Below are positions 1 to 6,311 of a DNA stretch of 6,311 nucleotides, piece by piece (positions within the stretch are counted from its first letter, which is position 1; every line of letters begins with the position of its first letter). The position numbers and the translations under genes are program-made. The stretch is from DASRAU01 sp036005805 (GTDB taxonomy: Bacteria; Acidobacteriota; Polarisedimenticolia; Gp22-AA2). Location of the stretch: NCBI GenBank assembly GCA_036005805.1, contig DASYQE010000306.1:1-6311 (forward strand). The letters run 5' to 3'. The notes beneath the pieces are model-generated. The model did no database searches, had not been told where the DNA came from, and worked only from the letters and a program-made list of their open reading frames with translations.

Positions 1-703
1 TGCTCGAGCGGGCCCGGGTGCCGCGCCGCTTCCGCGCCTGCGATCTCGAGTCGTTCTTCGACCACGGGCCGCACGCTTTGGCCCTGGCCGGGGCGAAGAC
101 GCTGGCGGCGCGCTACGCGGACGCTTTTCCGCTCGAAGACCAGGGACTCCTGTTCATGGGGCCGCCGGGCGTCGGCAAGACGCACCTGGCCGTCGCGGTC
201 CTGCGCCGGGTCCTGACCGAGAAGGGGGTGTCGGGGCTGTTCTGCGACGCACAGGATCTCCTGAGGTCGCTGCAGGCGACCTTCGAGCGCGGCTCCGGTC
301 CGAACGAAGAGGAGATCCTGAGGGAGGTGCTGGAGACGGATCTCCTGGTGCTCGACGATCTCGGCGGGCGGCTTTCGACCCCCTGGGTCGAGGAGACGCT
401 CCTGCACGTCATCACGACGCGTTACAACGAGCGGCGGCCGGTTCTCATCACCACCAACTACCTCGACGACGCCGGGGATCCCGCCGCCGGTCGCGCGACG
501 GCTCCGGGTGCTTCGGGGAGCACGCGGCGGGACTCCGAGCCACGCGTGGCCACCCTCTCCGATCGCATCGGGGCGCGCATGCGGTCGCGGCTGTACGAGA
601 TGTGCCGGGTGGTGCTGATCAAGGCCGGGGATTTCCGGGAGCAGGTGAAGCACGAAGGACATTCCTGGCCGGGAGCCCGCGCCTCCCGGCCGCAGGGGGA
701 CGC

Positions 704-707
<4 letters not shown>
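1..707 (+). CDS. DnaC/IstB-type AAA+ ATPase, probable replicative helicase loader (5' end outside window)
   Basis: This is an ATP-binding protein of the DnaC/DnaI/IstB group, which load the replicative helicase onto DNA or act in related DNA remodelling. The frame is open from base 3 and reads LERARVPRRFRACDLESF. Family members usually carry this kind of sequence after an N-terminal Cys-rich segment, so the GTG at 18 is unlikely to be the true start and the gene probably begins upstream. Visible motifs are Walker A GPPGVGKTH (Lys codon 177-179), Walker B LLVLDDLGG (Asp-Asp codons 354-359), a sensor-1-like stretch VLITTNY (441-461) and the conserved C-terminal LSDRIGARMRSRLYEMC with its arginines (555-605). 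Between the last two lies a Gly/Ala/Pro-rich segment of about 25 residues (about 465-550) that looks like an insertion. No transposase (IstA) is adjacent, which favours a cellular helicase loader over a transposition protein. The stop overlaps the thiolase start (ATGA), suggesting translational coupling. The family call is firm; the exact role is inferred. Confidence 0.85.
667..691 (+). repeat. Perfect 9-bp inverted repeat (hairpin) just upstream of the thiolase start
   Basis: Bases 667-675 (GGCCGGGAG) and 683-691 (CTCCCGGCC) are exact reverse complements separated by a 7-base loop (676-682). In RNA, U666 and G692 could add a wobble pair. The stem lies in the last codons of the ATPase gene. 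It ends three bases before the purine-rich ribosome binding site of the thiolase (AGGGGGA, 694-700). No T-run follows, so it is not a classical intrinsic terminator. It could modulate thiolase translation, mark an mRNA processing point, or be a chance product of high GC. Confidence 0.5.
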
Positions 708-1900
<1,193 letters not shown>

Positions 1901-1917
1901 GTCCCCGGCGTGACCTT

Positions 1918-1924
1918 GGGAGGG
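1918..1924 (+). promoter_or_regulatory. Ribosome binding site that decides the dehydrogenase start
   Basis: The sequence GGGAGGG lies 3' of a possible GTG start at 1910, so that GTG would have no ribosome binding site of its own. The core GGAGG (1919-1923) is 4 bases from the ATG at 1928 and only 1 base from the ATG at 1925. This favours 1928, although the spacing is on the short side. Confidence 0.6.
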
Positions 1925-1927
1925 ATG

Positions 1928-2851
1928 ATGGAGATTCGCAGGGTCGGAGTGGTCGGTTGCGGTCTGATGGGATCGGGCATCGCGCAGGTGAGCGCGCAGT
2001 CCGGGATCCCGACGGTGGTGCTCGAGGCCTCGCCGGCCCTTCTCGAGGCGGGACTGTCGCGCATGCGCAAGTTCCTCGACGGCGGTGTGGCGAAGGGCAA
2101 GGTCACGCCGGCCGACCGCGACGCGACGATCGGCCGCATCACCGGCGCGACCGACGCGGCGGCGGTGCGGGACTGCGACCTCGTCATCGAGGCGGTGACC
2201 GAAAACCTCCCGGTCAAGCGCGACGTCTTCGCTCTCGTCCAGGCGCACCTCAAGCCCGAGGGGATCCTCGCGAGCAACACCTCGTCGCTGTCGATCACCG
2301 AGATGGCGGCGGCGACCGCCCGCCCGGCGCGCTTCCTGGGGCTGCACTTCTTCAACCCGGTCCCTCTCATGAAGCTGGTCGAGGTGGTGCGCACGGTGCA
2401 GACCGAGCCCGACGTCGAGGAGGCGGGGGTGGCGTTCGTGCAGAAGCTCGGCAAGACGCCGATCCGCACCACCGACCGGACCGGGTTCATCGTCAACCGG
2501 CTCCTGGTGCCGTACATCCTCGACGCCATCCGCGCCTTCGAGGAGGGTGTCGGGTCGGTGCGCGACATCGACCAGGGGATGACGCTCGGATGCGGCTACC
2601 CGATGGGGCCGCTGACTCTCAACGATCTCGTCGGCCTCGACACGACGCTGTCGATCGCCGAGATCATGTTCGACGAGTTCAAGGAGAAGCGTTTCGCGCC
2701 GCCGGCCCTGATGAAGCGGATGGTGACGGCGGGCTTCCTCGGGCGCAAGAGCGGCCGCGGCTTCTACGACTACTGCGTCGAGCCGCCGCGGCCCAACGAC
2801 TTCCTGGCCGGTCGCCCCACAGCACCCCGCCCGGGAGGGGGAGAGCGATGA
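1928..2851 (+). CDS. NAD-dependent 3-hydroxyacyl-CoA dehydrogenase (3-hydroxybutyryl-CoA dehydrogenase type)
   Basis: This cytosolic enzyme interconverts (S)-3-hydroxyacyl-CoA and 3-ketoacyl-CoA with NAD(H). It is a stand-alone protein of 307 residues, not fused to a hydratase as in FadB. The N-terminal Rossmann fold opens with MEIRRVGVVGCGLMGSG, with the GxGxxG dinucleotide motif at residues 10-15. The catalytic set seen in human HADH (His158, Glu170, Asn208) appears with identical spacing as His140 and Glu152 in HFFNPVPLMKLVE and Asn190 in GFIVNRLL. The substrate-side SNTSSLSITE and the C-terminal GYPMGPLTLNDLVGLDT motif are also present. Start alternatives are ATG 1925 and GTG 1910; 1928 fits the ribosome binding site best and gives the usual N-terminus. 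The last dozen residues form a Pro/Gly/Arg-rich tail whose codons also carry the ribosome binding site of the next gene. The stop overlaps that gene's start (ATGA). Chain-length preference cannot be read from the sequence. Confidence 0.95.
   Translation: MEIRRVGVVGCGLMGSGIAQVSAQSGIPTVVLEASPALLEAGLSRMRKFLDGGVAKGKVTPADRDATIGRITGATDAAAVRDCDLVIEAVTENLPVKRDVFALVQAHLKPEGILASNTSSLSITEMAAATARPARFLGLHFFNPVPLMKLVEVVRTVQTEPDVEEAGVAFVQKLGKTPIRTTDRTGFIVNRLLVPYILDAIRAFEEGVGSVRDIDQGMTLGCGYPMGPLTLNDLVGLDTTLSIAEIMFDEFKEKRFAPPALMKRMVTAGFLGRKSGRGFYDYCVEPPRPNDFLAGRPTAPRPGGGER
2833..2843 (+). promoter_or_regulatory. Strong ribosome binding site of the enoyl-CoA hydratase gene
   Basis: A purine run GGGAGGGGGAG inside the end of the dehydrogenase gene places GGAGG nine bases before the ATG at 2848. 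This fixes that start, even though the same frame stays open far upstream across the two preceding genes. Confidence 0.7.
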
Positions 2852-3639
2852 CCGACGCCGCCGACGACCGGGTTCTCTACGAGGTGCGCGACCGGGTCGC
2901 GCGCCTGACCATCAACCGCCCCGACAAGCTCAACGCGCTGGACCGCCGCACCGTGGAGGCGATCGACCGGGCCGTGCAGCGGGCGCGCGACGACCGCGAG
3001 GTCGGAGTGCTGCTCATCACCGGGGCGGGGGAGAAGGCGTTCGTCGCCGGGGCCGACATCGGTGAGTTGACGCAGCAGGATCCGGTGGCCGGCGCCGCCT
3101 ACGCCCGGTTCGGCCAGGCGGTGCTCGATCGTCTCGAGCGCTGCGGCAAGCCGAGCATCGCCCTCATCAAGGGATATGCCCTCGGCGGCGGCCTCGAGCT
3201 GGCGATGGCCTGCACCCTGCGGGTGGCGTCCGAGACCGCGAAGGTCGGGCAGCCCGAGGTGGCGCTGGCGATCGTCCCCGGCTACGGCGGCACCCAGCGC
3301 CTGGCCCGGCTCGTGGGGCGGGGCAAGGCGCTCGAGATGATCCTGACCGGCGATCCGATTGACGCGAAGGAGGCGCACCGCATCGGTCTCGTCAACCGCG
3401 TCGTCCCCCCCGGCGAGGCGGAGGCGGCCGCGACGGCCCTGGCGGCGCGGCTCAACGAGCGGGGACCGGTGGCGCTGCGCTACGCGATGCAGGCGATTCA
3501 CGAGGGGATGGAGATGTCGCTCGCCGACGGCCTGTCGATGGAGGCGGCCCTGTTCGGGCTCTCCTGCGCCACGGCCGACATGCGCGAGGGGACACGCGCT
3601 TTCCTCGAGAAGCGCAAGCCGCAGTTCAAGGGGAACTAG
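2848..3639 (+). CDS. Enoyl-CoA hydratase (crotonase family)
   Basis: This is a 263-residue crotonase, the usual family length. It hydrates trans-2-enoyl-CoA to (S)-3-hydroxyacyl-CoA in the cytosol, or runs in reverse. Both catalytic acids of rat crotonase (Glu144 and Glu164) are present with the same 20-residue spacing: Glu117 in ALGGGLELA and Glu137 in GQPEVALAIVPG. The oxyanion-hole/CoA-binding segment AFVAGADIGEL (residues 64-74) and the GYGGTQRL motif are intact, and the C-terminus (REGTRAFLEKRKPQF) is typical of true hydratases. The frame stays open upstream to about 1165, but that extension is a low-complexity Arg-rich shadow of the previous genes. The ATG at 2848 overlaps the dehydrogenase stop and has a strong ribosome binding site. 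It completes the thiolase-dehydrogenase-hydratase set. Related crotonases with other reactions exist, but two conserved glutamates argue for a hydratase. Confidence 0.95.
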   Translation: MTDAADDRVLYEVRDRVARLTINRPDKLNALDRRTVEAIDRAVQRARDDREVGVLLITGAGEKAFVAGADIGELTQQDPVAGAAYARFGQAVLDRLERCGKPSIALIKGYALGGGLELAMACTLRVASETAKVGQPEVALAIVPGYGGTQRLARLVGRGKALEMILTGDPIDAKEAHRIGLVNRVVPPGEAEAAATALAARLNERGPVALRYAMQAIHEGMEMSLADGLSMEAALFGLSCATADMREGTRAFLEKRKPQFKGN

Positions 3640-3648
3640 AAGGTGGAG
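3640..3648 (+). promoter_or_regulatory. Ribosome binding site supporting the GTG start of the LptC-LptA gene
   Basis: AAGGTGGAG follows directly on the hydratase stop codon and ends eight bases before the GTG at 3657. A later in-frame ATG at 3678 lacks any comparable sequence at a suitable distance, so the GTG is the better start. Confidence 0.6.
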
Positions 3649-3656
3649 CCTGTCCG

Positions 3657-5447
3657 GTGACGCCGACACCACCGCGGATGCGCCTGAAGCTCGGACCGCT
3701 CCGGGCGGTCACCACCCTGCGCGCCCTCATCCTGCTCACCCTTGCGGGCCTCATCCTCTGGACCGCCCTGTCGTGGGGGCGCCGCGGGGCGCCGCAGGCG
3801 GACATCACCATGAGCCCCGCCGAGCCCGCGGCTGAGGGGCCGGTGCTCGACCAGTCGGACAAGTTCAGCGCCAGCGGCACGCGCGAGGGACGTCCGGCCT
3901 TCGACCTCGCCGCCCAGACGGTCACCGGCTTCGAGGGCGACAAGAAGCGCCTCGAGTCGGTCAACCTGACGGTGCACGAGGTGGAGGGCGGCTCGGTCAA
4001 GGTCACGAGCCAGGAAGGGCAGTTCGATCCGGGAGCGCGCCGGGCGCAGCTCTCGAAGGACGTTGCCATCCGCACCCCCGACGGCCTGTCGCTCGAGACC
4101 GGCAACCTCTTCTATGACAGCGACCGCGACATGATCTACACGGGGGATCCGCTGCGCTTCGAGCTGGGGCAGGTCACCGGCACCGGGCAGGGAATGAACT
4201 ACCTGGTCGACGAGCGGCGCATCAAGATCGCCTCGAAGGTCGACCTGACCATCGCGGTGAATGACGGCGGCCCCCCGGCGCGCATCCGGGCCGGCAGCCT
4301 CGTCGCCAGCCTCGCCGACAACAGCGCGGTGTTCACCGAGAACGCCGTGCTGGAGCGCGGCGCCGACCGCCTCACCGGCAATTACCTGCGCCTCGTCCTC
4401 GACGAGAAGCGCGAGCAGGTGCGCGAGATCCGTTCCTTCGGGGACGTGGTCGTGACCCTCGGCCCCGACGCGGAGGGCAAGAGCAGCGAGATGCGCGCCG
4501 ACAGCCTGGTCCTCGCCGTCGGACCGGACAACGCGCTCAAGACCGCGGAGGCCTCCGGCGGCTGCCGGGTCGTCTCGGGTCCCTACACCACCAACAGCCG
4601 CACGGCGTTTTTCGATCGCAGCGCCGACCGGCTGCAGCTGCGCGGCGACCCGGTCGTGCTGACCGACTCCGATCGGATCACGGCGCAGGAGATCGACCTG
4701 CGCCCCGCGAAGCAGGCCCTCGAGGCGCGCGGCGACGTGCGCACCGTGTCGCTGCGGCAGTCGGGCAACGTCCCGGGGTTCGGGACCGCGGGCGCCGTGT
4801 CGTTCCAGGCGGCGCGCCTGAACGCCGAGCAGGCGGAGCACAAGGCGACCTACGACGGCGGGGCGCGCGCCTGGCAGGAGGGCACGAGCCTGCAGGCCGA
4901 CACCATCATCGTGGACGAGGGAGCGCACCAGATCCGGGCGGCGGGCAACGTCATGTCCCGCTTCACCGAGCGGCCCTCGCCCCGCGACCCGACCGGCCGG
5001 CCCGTCGCGACCAGCGTCACGGCCCGGCGCCTGACGGTGGACGACGCCAAAGGGACCGCCCTCTATGAAGAGGACGCGCGCCTGGTGCGTCCCGACGCCA
5101 CCCTGACCGGCTCGACCATCACGCTGGAGACCCGCGCCGCCGGGAGGCGCCGCGAGCTGCAGCGGGTGCTGGCCAACGGGTCGGTGTCGGCGCGCCACGC
5201 CGGCGCATTCGCCACCGCGTCCGCCGCGGAGTACCTTCCGGATCGGCAGACCCTCGAGCTGACCGACGAGAACGGGCTCGCCGAGGTGGTGGACAGCGCC
5301 ACCGGACGTTCGATGAAGGGACGGAGCCTCACCTATGACCTGGCCGGGGACCGCGTGCTGACGGAGGCCGCCGCCGGCGCCCGGACCTGGATCACCCTGA
5401 CACCCGGGGGAACGAGAGCCGTTGAGCCACCACCATCTCGCCATTGA
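3657..5447 (+). CDS. lptC/lptA: LptC-LptA fusion: membrane-anchored LPS export protein with an LptC domain and several OstA-like repeats
   Basis: This 596-residue protein belongs to the Lpt machinery that moves lipopolysaccharide from the inner to the outer membrane. One hydrophobic helix (about residues 21-41, RALILLTLAGLILWTALSW) follows a short basic N-terminus, so the bulk should lie in the periplasm, anchored to the inner membrane. Residues of about 55-202 match the LptC pattern, including SVKVTSQEGQFDPGARRAQL, DVAIRTPDGLSLETGNLFYD and a GxGMNY segment. From about 205 to 585 the chain is built of recurring OstA/LptA-type strands: a short polar-Ala-x-x-Leu element (near 211, 240, 280, 342, 413, 455, 484, 520 and 554) usually followed by a GxV element. 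A Pro/Arg linker at about 439-450 separates a last module. LptC and LptA are normally separate proteins of about 190 residues each, so this is long enough for LptC plus two or more LptA-sized units. It starts at GTG 17 bases after the hydratase gene and overlaps lptB by 26 bases. Domain borders were judged by eye. Confidence 0.82.
   Translation: MTPTPPRMRLKLGPLRAVTTLRALILLTLAGLILWTALSWGRRGAPQADITMSPAEPAAEGPVLDQSDKFSASGTREGRPAFDLAAQTVTGFEGDKKRLESVNLTVHEVEGGSVKVTSQEGQFDPGARRAQLSKDVAIRTPDGLSLETGNLFYDSDRDMIYTGDPLRFELGQVTGTGQGMNYLVDERRIKIASKVDLTIAVNDGGPPARIRAGSLVASLADNSAVFTENAVLERGADRLTGNYLRLVLDEKREQVREIRSFGDVVVTLGPDAEGKSSEMRADSLVLAVGPDNALKTAEASGGCRVVSGPYTTNSRTAFFDRSADRLQLRGDPVVLTDSDRITAQEIDLRPAKQALEARGDVRTVSLRQSGNVPGFGTAGAVSFQAARLNAEQAEHKATYDGGARAWQEGTSLQADTIIVDEGAHQIRAAGNVMSRFTERPSPRDPTGRPVATSVTARRLTVDDAKGTALYEEDARLVRPDATLTGSTITLETRAAGRRRELQRVLANGSVSARHAGAFATASAAEYLPDRQTLELTDENGLAEVVDSATGRSMKGRSLTYDLAGDRVLTEAAAGARTWITLTPGGTRAVEPPPSRH
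5406..5412 (+). promoter_or_regulatory. Ribosome binding site for the TTG-started lptB
   Basis: GGGGGAA lies nine bases before the TTG at 5422, inside the 3' end of the preceding gene. The frame has a stop at 5398-5400 and no ATG or GTG between it and 5422, so TTG is the first possible start. Confidence 0.5.
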
Positions 5448-6180
5448 AGGGCTCTCCAAGAGCTACCGCGGCCGCGCCGTCATCCGCGACATCTCGCTCG
5501 AAATCGGGCCGGGAGAGGTGGTCGGCCTCCTGGGGCCGAACGGGGCCGGCAAGACGACCACGTTCTACTGCGTCGTGGGGCTGGTGCGGCCCGACGCCGG
5601 ACGGGTGCTCCTCGGGGGGCACGACGTGTCGCGGCTGCCGATGTACCTCCGGGCGCGCAACGGCATCAGCTACCTCCCTCAAGAACCTTCGATCTTCCGC
5701 CGCATGACGGTGGAGGAGAACATCGTCGCCATCCTCGAGACCCTGGACATGCGCCGCCAGGAGATTCGCCAGAGGACCGCCGAGGTGCTGGAGGAGCTGC
5801 GGATCAGCCACCTGGCGAAGAGCCGGGCCTACAACCTCTCGGGCGGGGAGCGGCGCCGGGCCGAGATCGCCCGCGCCCTGGCCATTTCCCCCTCCTTCAT
5901 CCTGCTGGACGAACCTTTCTCGGGAATCGATCCGATTGCGGTTGCGGATATCCAGAAAATCATCTATCAATTGAAAGCCAAGGGAATCGGCCTCCTGATG
6001 ACGGACCACAATGTCCAGGAGACCCTGCGGATTACCGACCGGGCGTGCATCATCGCCGAAGGACGGATCTTCCGGAAAGGGACTCCGGACGAGCTGGCGG
6101 CCGATCCGCGGGTGCGCGAGGTGTACCTCGGCGAGGGGTTCCGTCTCCTCGACCGGGCGGCCGCCTCCCCCCTGGACTGA
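5422..6180 (+). CDS. lptB: LPS export ABC transporter ATP-binding protein LptB
   Basis: This cytoplasmic ATPase powers LPS extraction by the LptB2FG complex. It has 252 residues, close to E. coli LptB. The motifs in order are Walker A GPNGAGKTT (Lys44), Q-loop Gln87 in YLPQEPSIFRRMTVEENI, signature LSGGERRRAEIARAL (139-153), Walker B FILLDEPFSGIDP with catalytic Glu164, and H-loop His196 in MTDHNVQETL. The C-terminal VREVYLGEGFRL closely matches the LptB-specific VYLGEDFRL tail and separates it from branched-chain amino acid (LivG/F) ATPases. The start is TTG, with 26 bases overlapping the LptC-LptA gene. That overlap and the shared context suggest coupled translation. No lptF/lptG partner is in the window, so they must be encoded elsewhere. 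A stretch at 5941-5990 is noticeably AT-richer than the rest although the protein there is well conserved. Confidence 0.97.
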   Translation: MSHHHLAIEGLSKSYRGRAVIRDISLEIGPGEVVGLLGPNGAGKTTTFYCVVGLVRPDAGRVLLGGHDVSRLPMYLRARNGISYLPQEPSIFRRMTVEENIVAILETLDMRRQEIRQRTAEVLEELRISHLAKSRAYNLSGGERRRAEIARALAISPSFILLDEPFSGIDPIAVADIQKIIYQLKAKGIGLLMTDHNVQETLRITDRACIIAEGRIFRKGTPDELAADPRVREVYLGEGFRLLDRAAASPLD

Positions 6181-6190
6181 GGAGAACACC

Positions 6191-6196
6191 GAGGAG
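6191..6196 (+). promoter_or_regulatory. Probable ribosome binding site of rpoN
   Basis: GAGGAG ends two bases before the ATG at 6199, which is unusually close. A second copy of GAGGAG at 6179-6184 overlaps the lptB stop codon and is 14 bases away. Neither spacing is ideal, so which one is used is unclear, but the ATG itself is well supported by the protein N-terminus. Confidence 0.4.
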
Positions 6197-6198
6197 TC

Positions 6199-6311
6199 AT
6201 GGCGCTCGAGCAGAAACTCCACTTAAGGTTGTCGCAGAAGCTGATCATGACGCCGTCGCTGCAGCAGGCGATCAAGCTGCTGCAGATGACGAAGCTCGAG
6301 CTGCAGGAGGA
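6199..6311 (+). CDS. rpoN: RNA polymerase sigma-54 factor RpoN, N-terminal fragment (3' end outside window)
   Basis: Only the first 37 codons are present; the gene runs off the window. They read MALEQKLHLRLSQKLI followed by MTPSLQQAIKLLQMTKLELQE. This is the Gln/Leu-rich Region I of sigma-54, the segment that contacts bacterial enhancer-binding ATPases and holds the polymerase in a closed complex until activation. The QKLIMTPSLQQAIKLLQM motif is highly characteristic. Its position 18 bases after lptB matches the common lptA-lptB-rpoN gene order of many Gram-negative bacteria, which supports both calls. Core-binding and DNA-binding regions, including the RpoN box, cannot be checked here. Confidence 0.95.
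   Translation, partial: MALEQKLHLRLSQKLIMTPSLQQAIKLLQMTKLELQE

Noticed and set aside
602..703. An upstream in-frame ATG at 602 that would extend the thiolase by 34 residues.
   Set aside because: The extra residues overlap the conserved end of the ATPase gene and do not match thiolases. The ATG at 704 has a ribosome binding site and gives the standard N-terminus.
2821..2845. A C-run followed by a G-run near the dehydrogenase end as a possible terminator hairpin.
   Set aside because: The pairing is short and imperfect, no T-run follows, and the G-run is explained as the hydratase ribosome binding site.
4880..4894. GGGCACGAGCCTGCA looks like a sigma-54 (-24/-12) promoter, tempting because rpoN is nearby.
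   Set aside because: The GG-to-GC spacing is one base shorter than the strict sigma-54 requirement, and it lies deep inside the LptC-LptA coding sequence with no gene start close downstream.
3636..5459. A 607-residue open frame on the minus strand opposite the LptC-LptA gene.
   Set aside because: Its translation is His/Arg/Gly/Ala-rich without a recognisable domain, and it mirrors a real gene. Long antisense frames are expected at this GC content.

Overview
The window is a high-GC (close to 70% by eye), fully coding stretch with every gene on the plus strand. Seven genes run head to tail. The largest gap is 27 bases, three junctions overlap, and no rho-independent terminator or convincing long promoter region is visible. 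This looks like the middle of one long operon or superoperon. The lipopolysaccharide-export genes point to a diderm (Gram-negative) bacterium. The GC content and the architecture (IstB/DnaC-type ATPase, split short-chain beta-oxidation genes, long LptC-LptA protein, lptB, rpoN) would fit Acidobacteriota or a related deep-branching phylum, but that placement is a low-confidence inference.

Layout. (1) 1-707 is the 3' part of a DnaC/IstB-type AAA+ ATPase, probably a helicase loader, whose start lies upstream of the window. (2) 704-3639 holds three enzymes of the short-chain acyl-CoA cycle: an ACAA2-like thiolase, an NAD-dependent 3-hydroxyacyl-CoA dehydrogenase and an enoyl-CoA hydratase. All visible catalytic residues are intact. 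(3) 3657-6180 encodes the LPS-transport proteins: one long membrane-anchored protein joining an LptC domain to several OstA/LptA-type repeats, then the ATPase LptB. (4) 6199 to the end is the first 37 codons of rpoN (sigma-54), which often follows lptB in bacterial genomes.

How they work together. Thiolase, dehydrogenase and hydratase together interconvert acyl-CoA intermediates (2 acetyl-CoA to crotonyl-CoA, or the reverse in beta-oxidation). No acyl-CoA dehydrogenase, electron-transfer flavoprotein or acyl-CoA ligase is in the window, so the direction of flux cannot be read. The LptC-LptA protein and LptB would form part of the inner-membrane LPS extractor and periplasmic bridge. LptF/LptG and LptD are not here.

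Nothing in the window resembles a mobile element, CRISPR array, RNA gene or defence system. The most interesting points are the LptC-LptA fusion with a long run of OstA-like repeats, the placement of a carbon-metabolism cassette inside an LPS/sigma-54 gene string, a thiolase whose usual acetoacetyl-CoA specificity histidine is replaced, and a strong hairpin just before the thiolase ribosome binding site.
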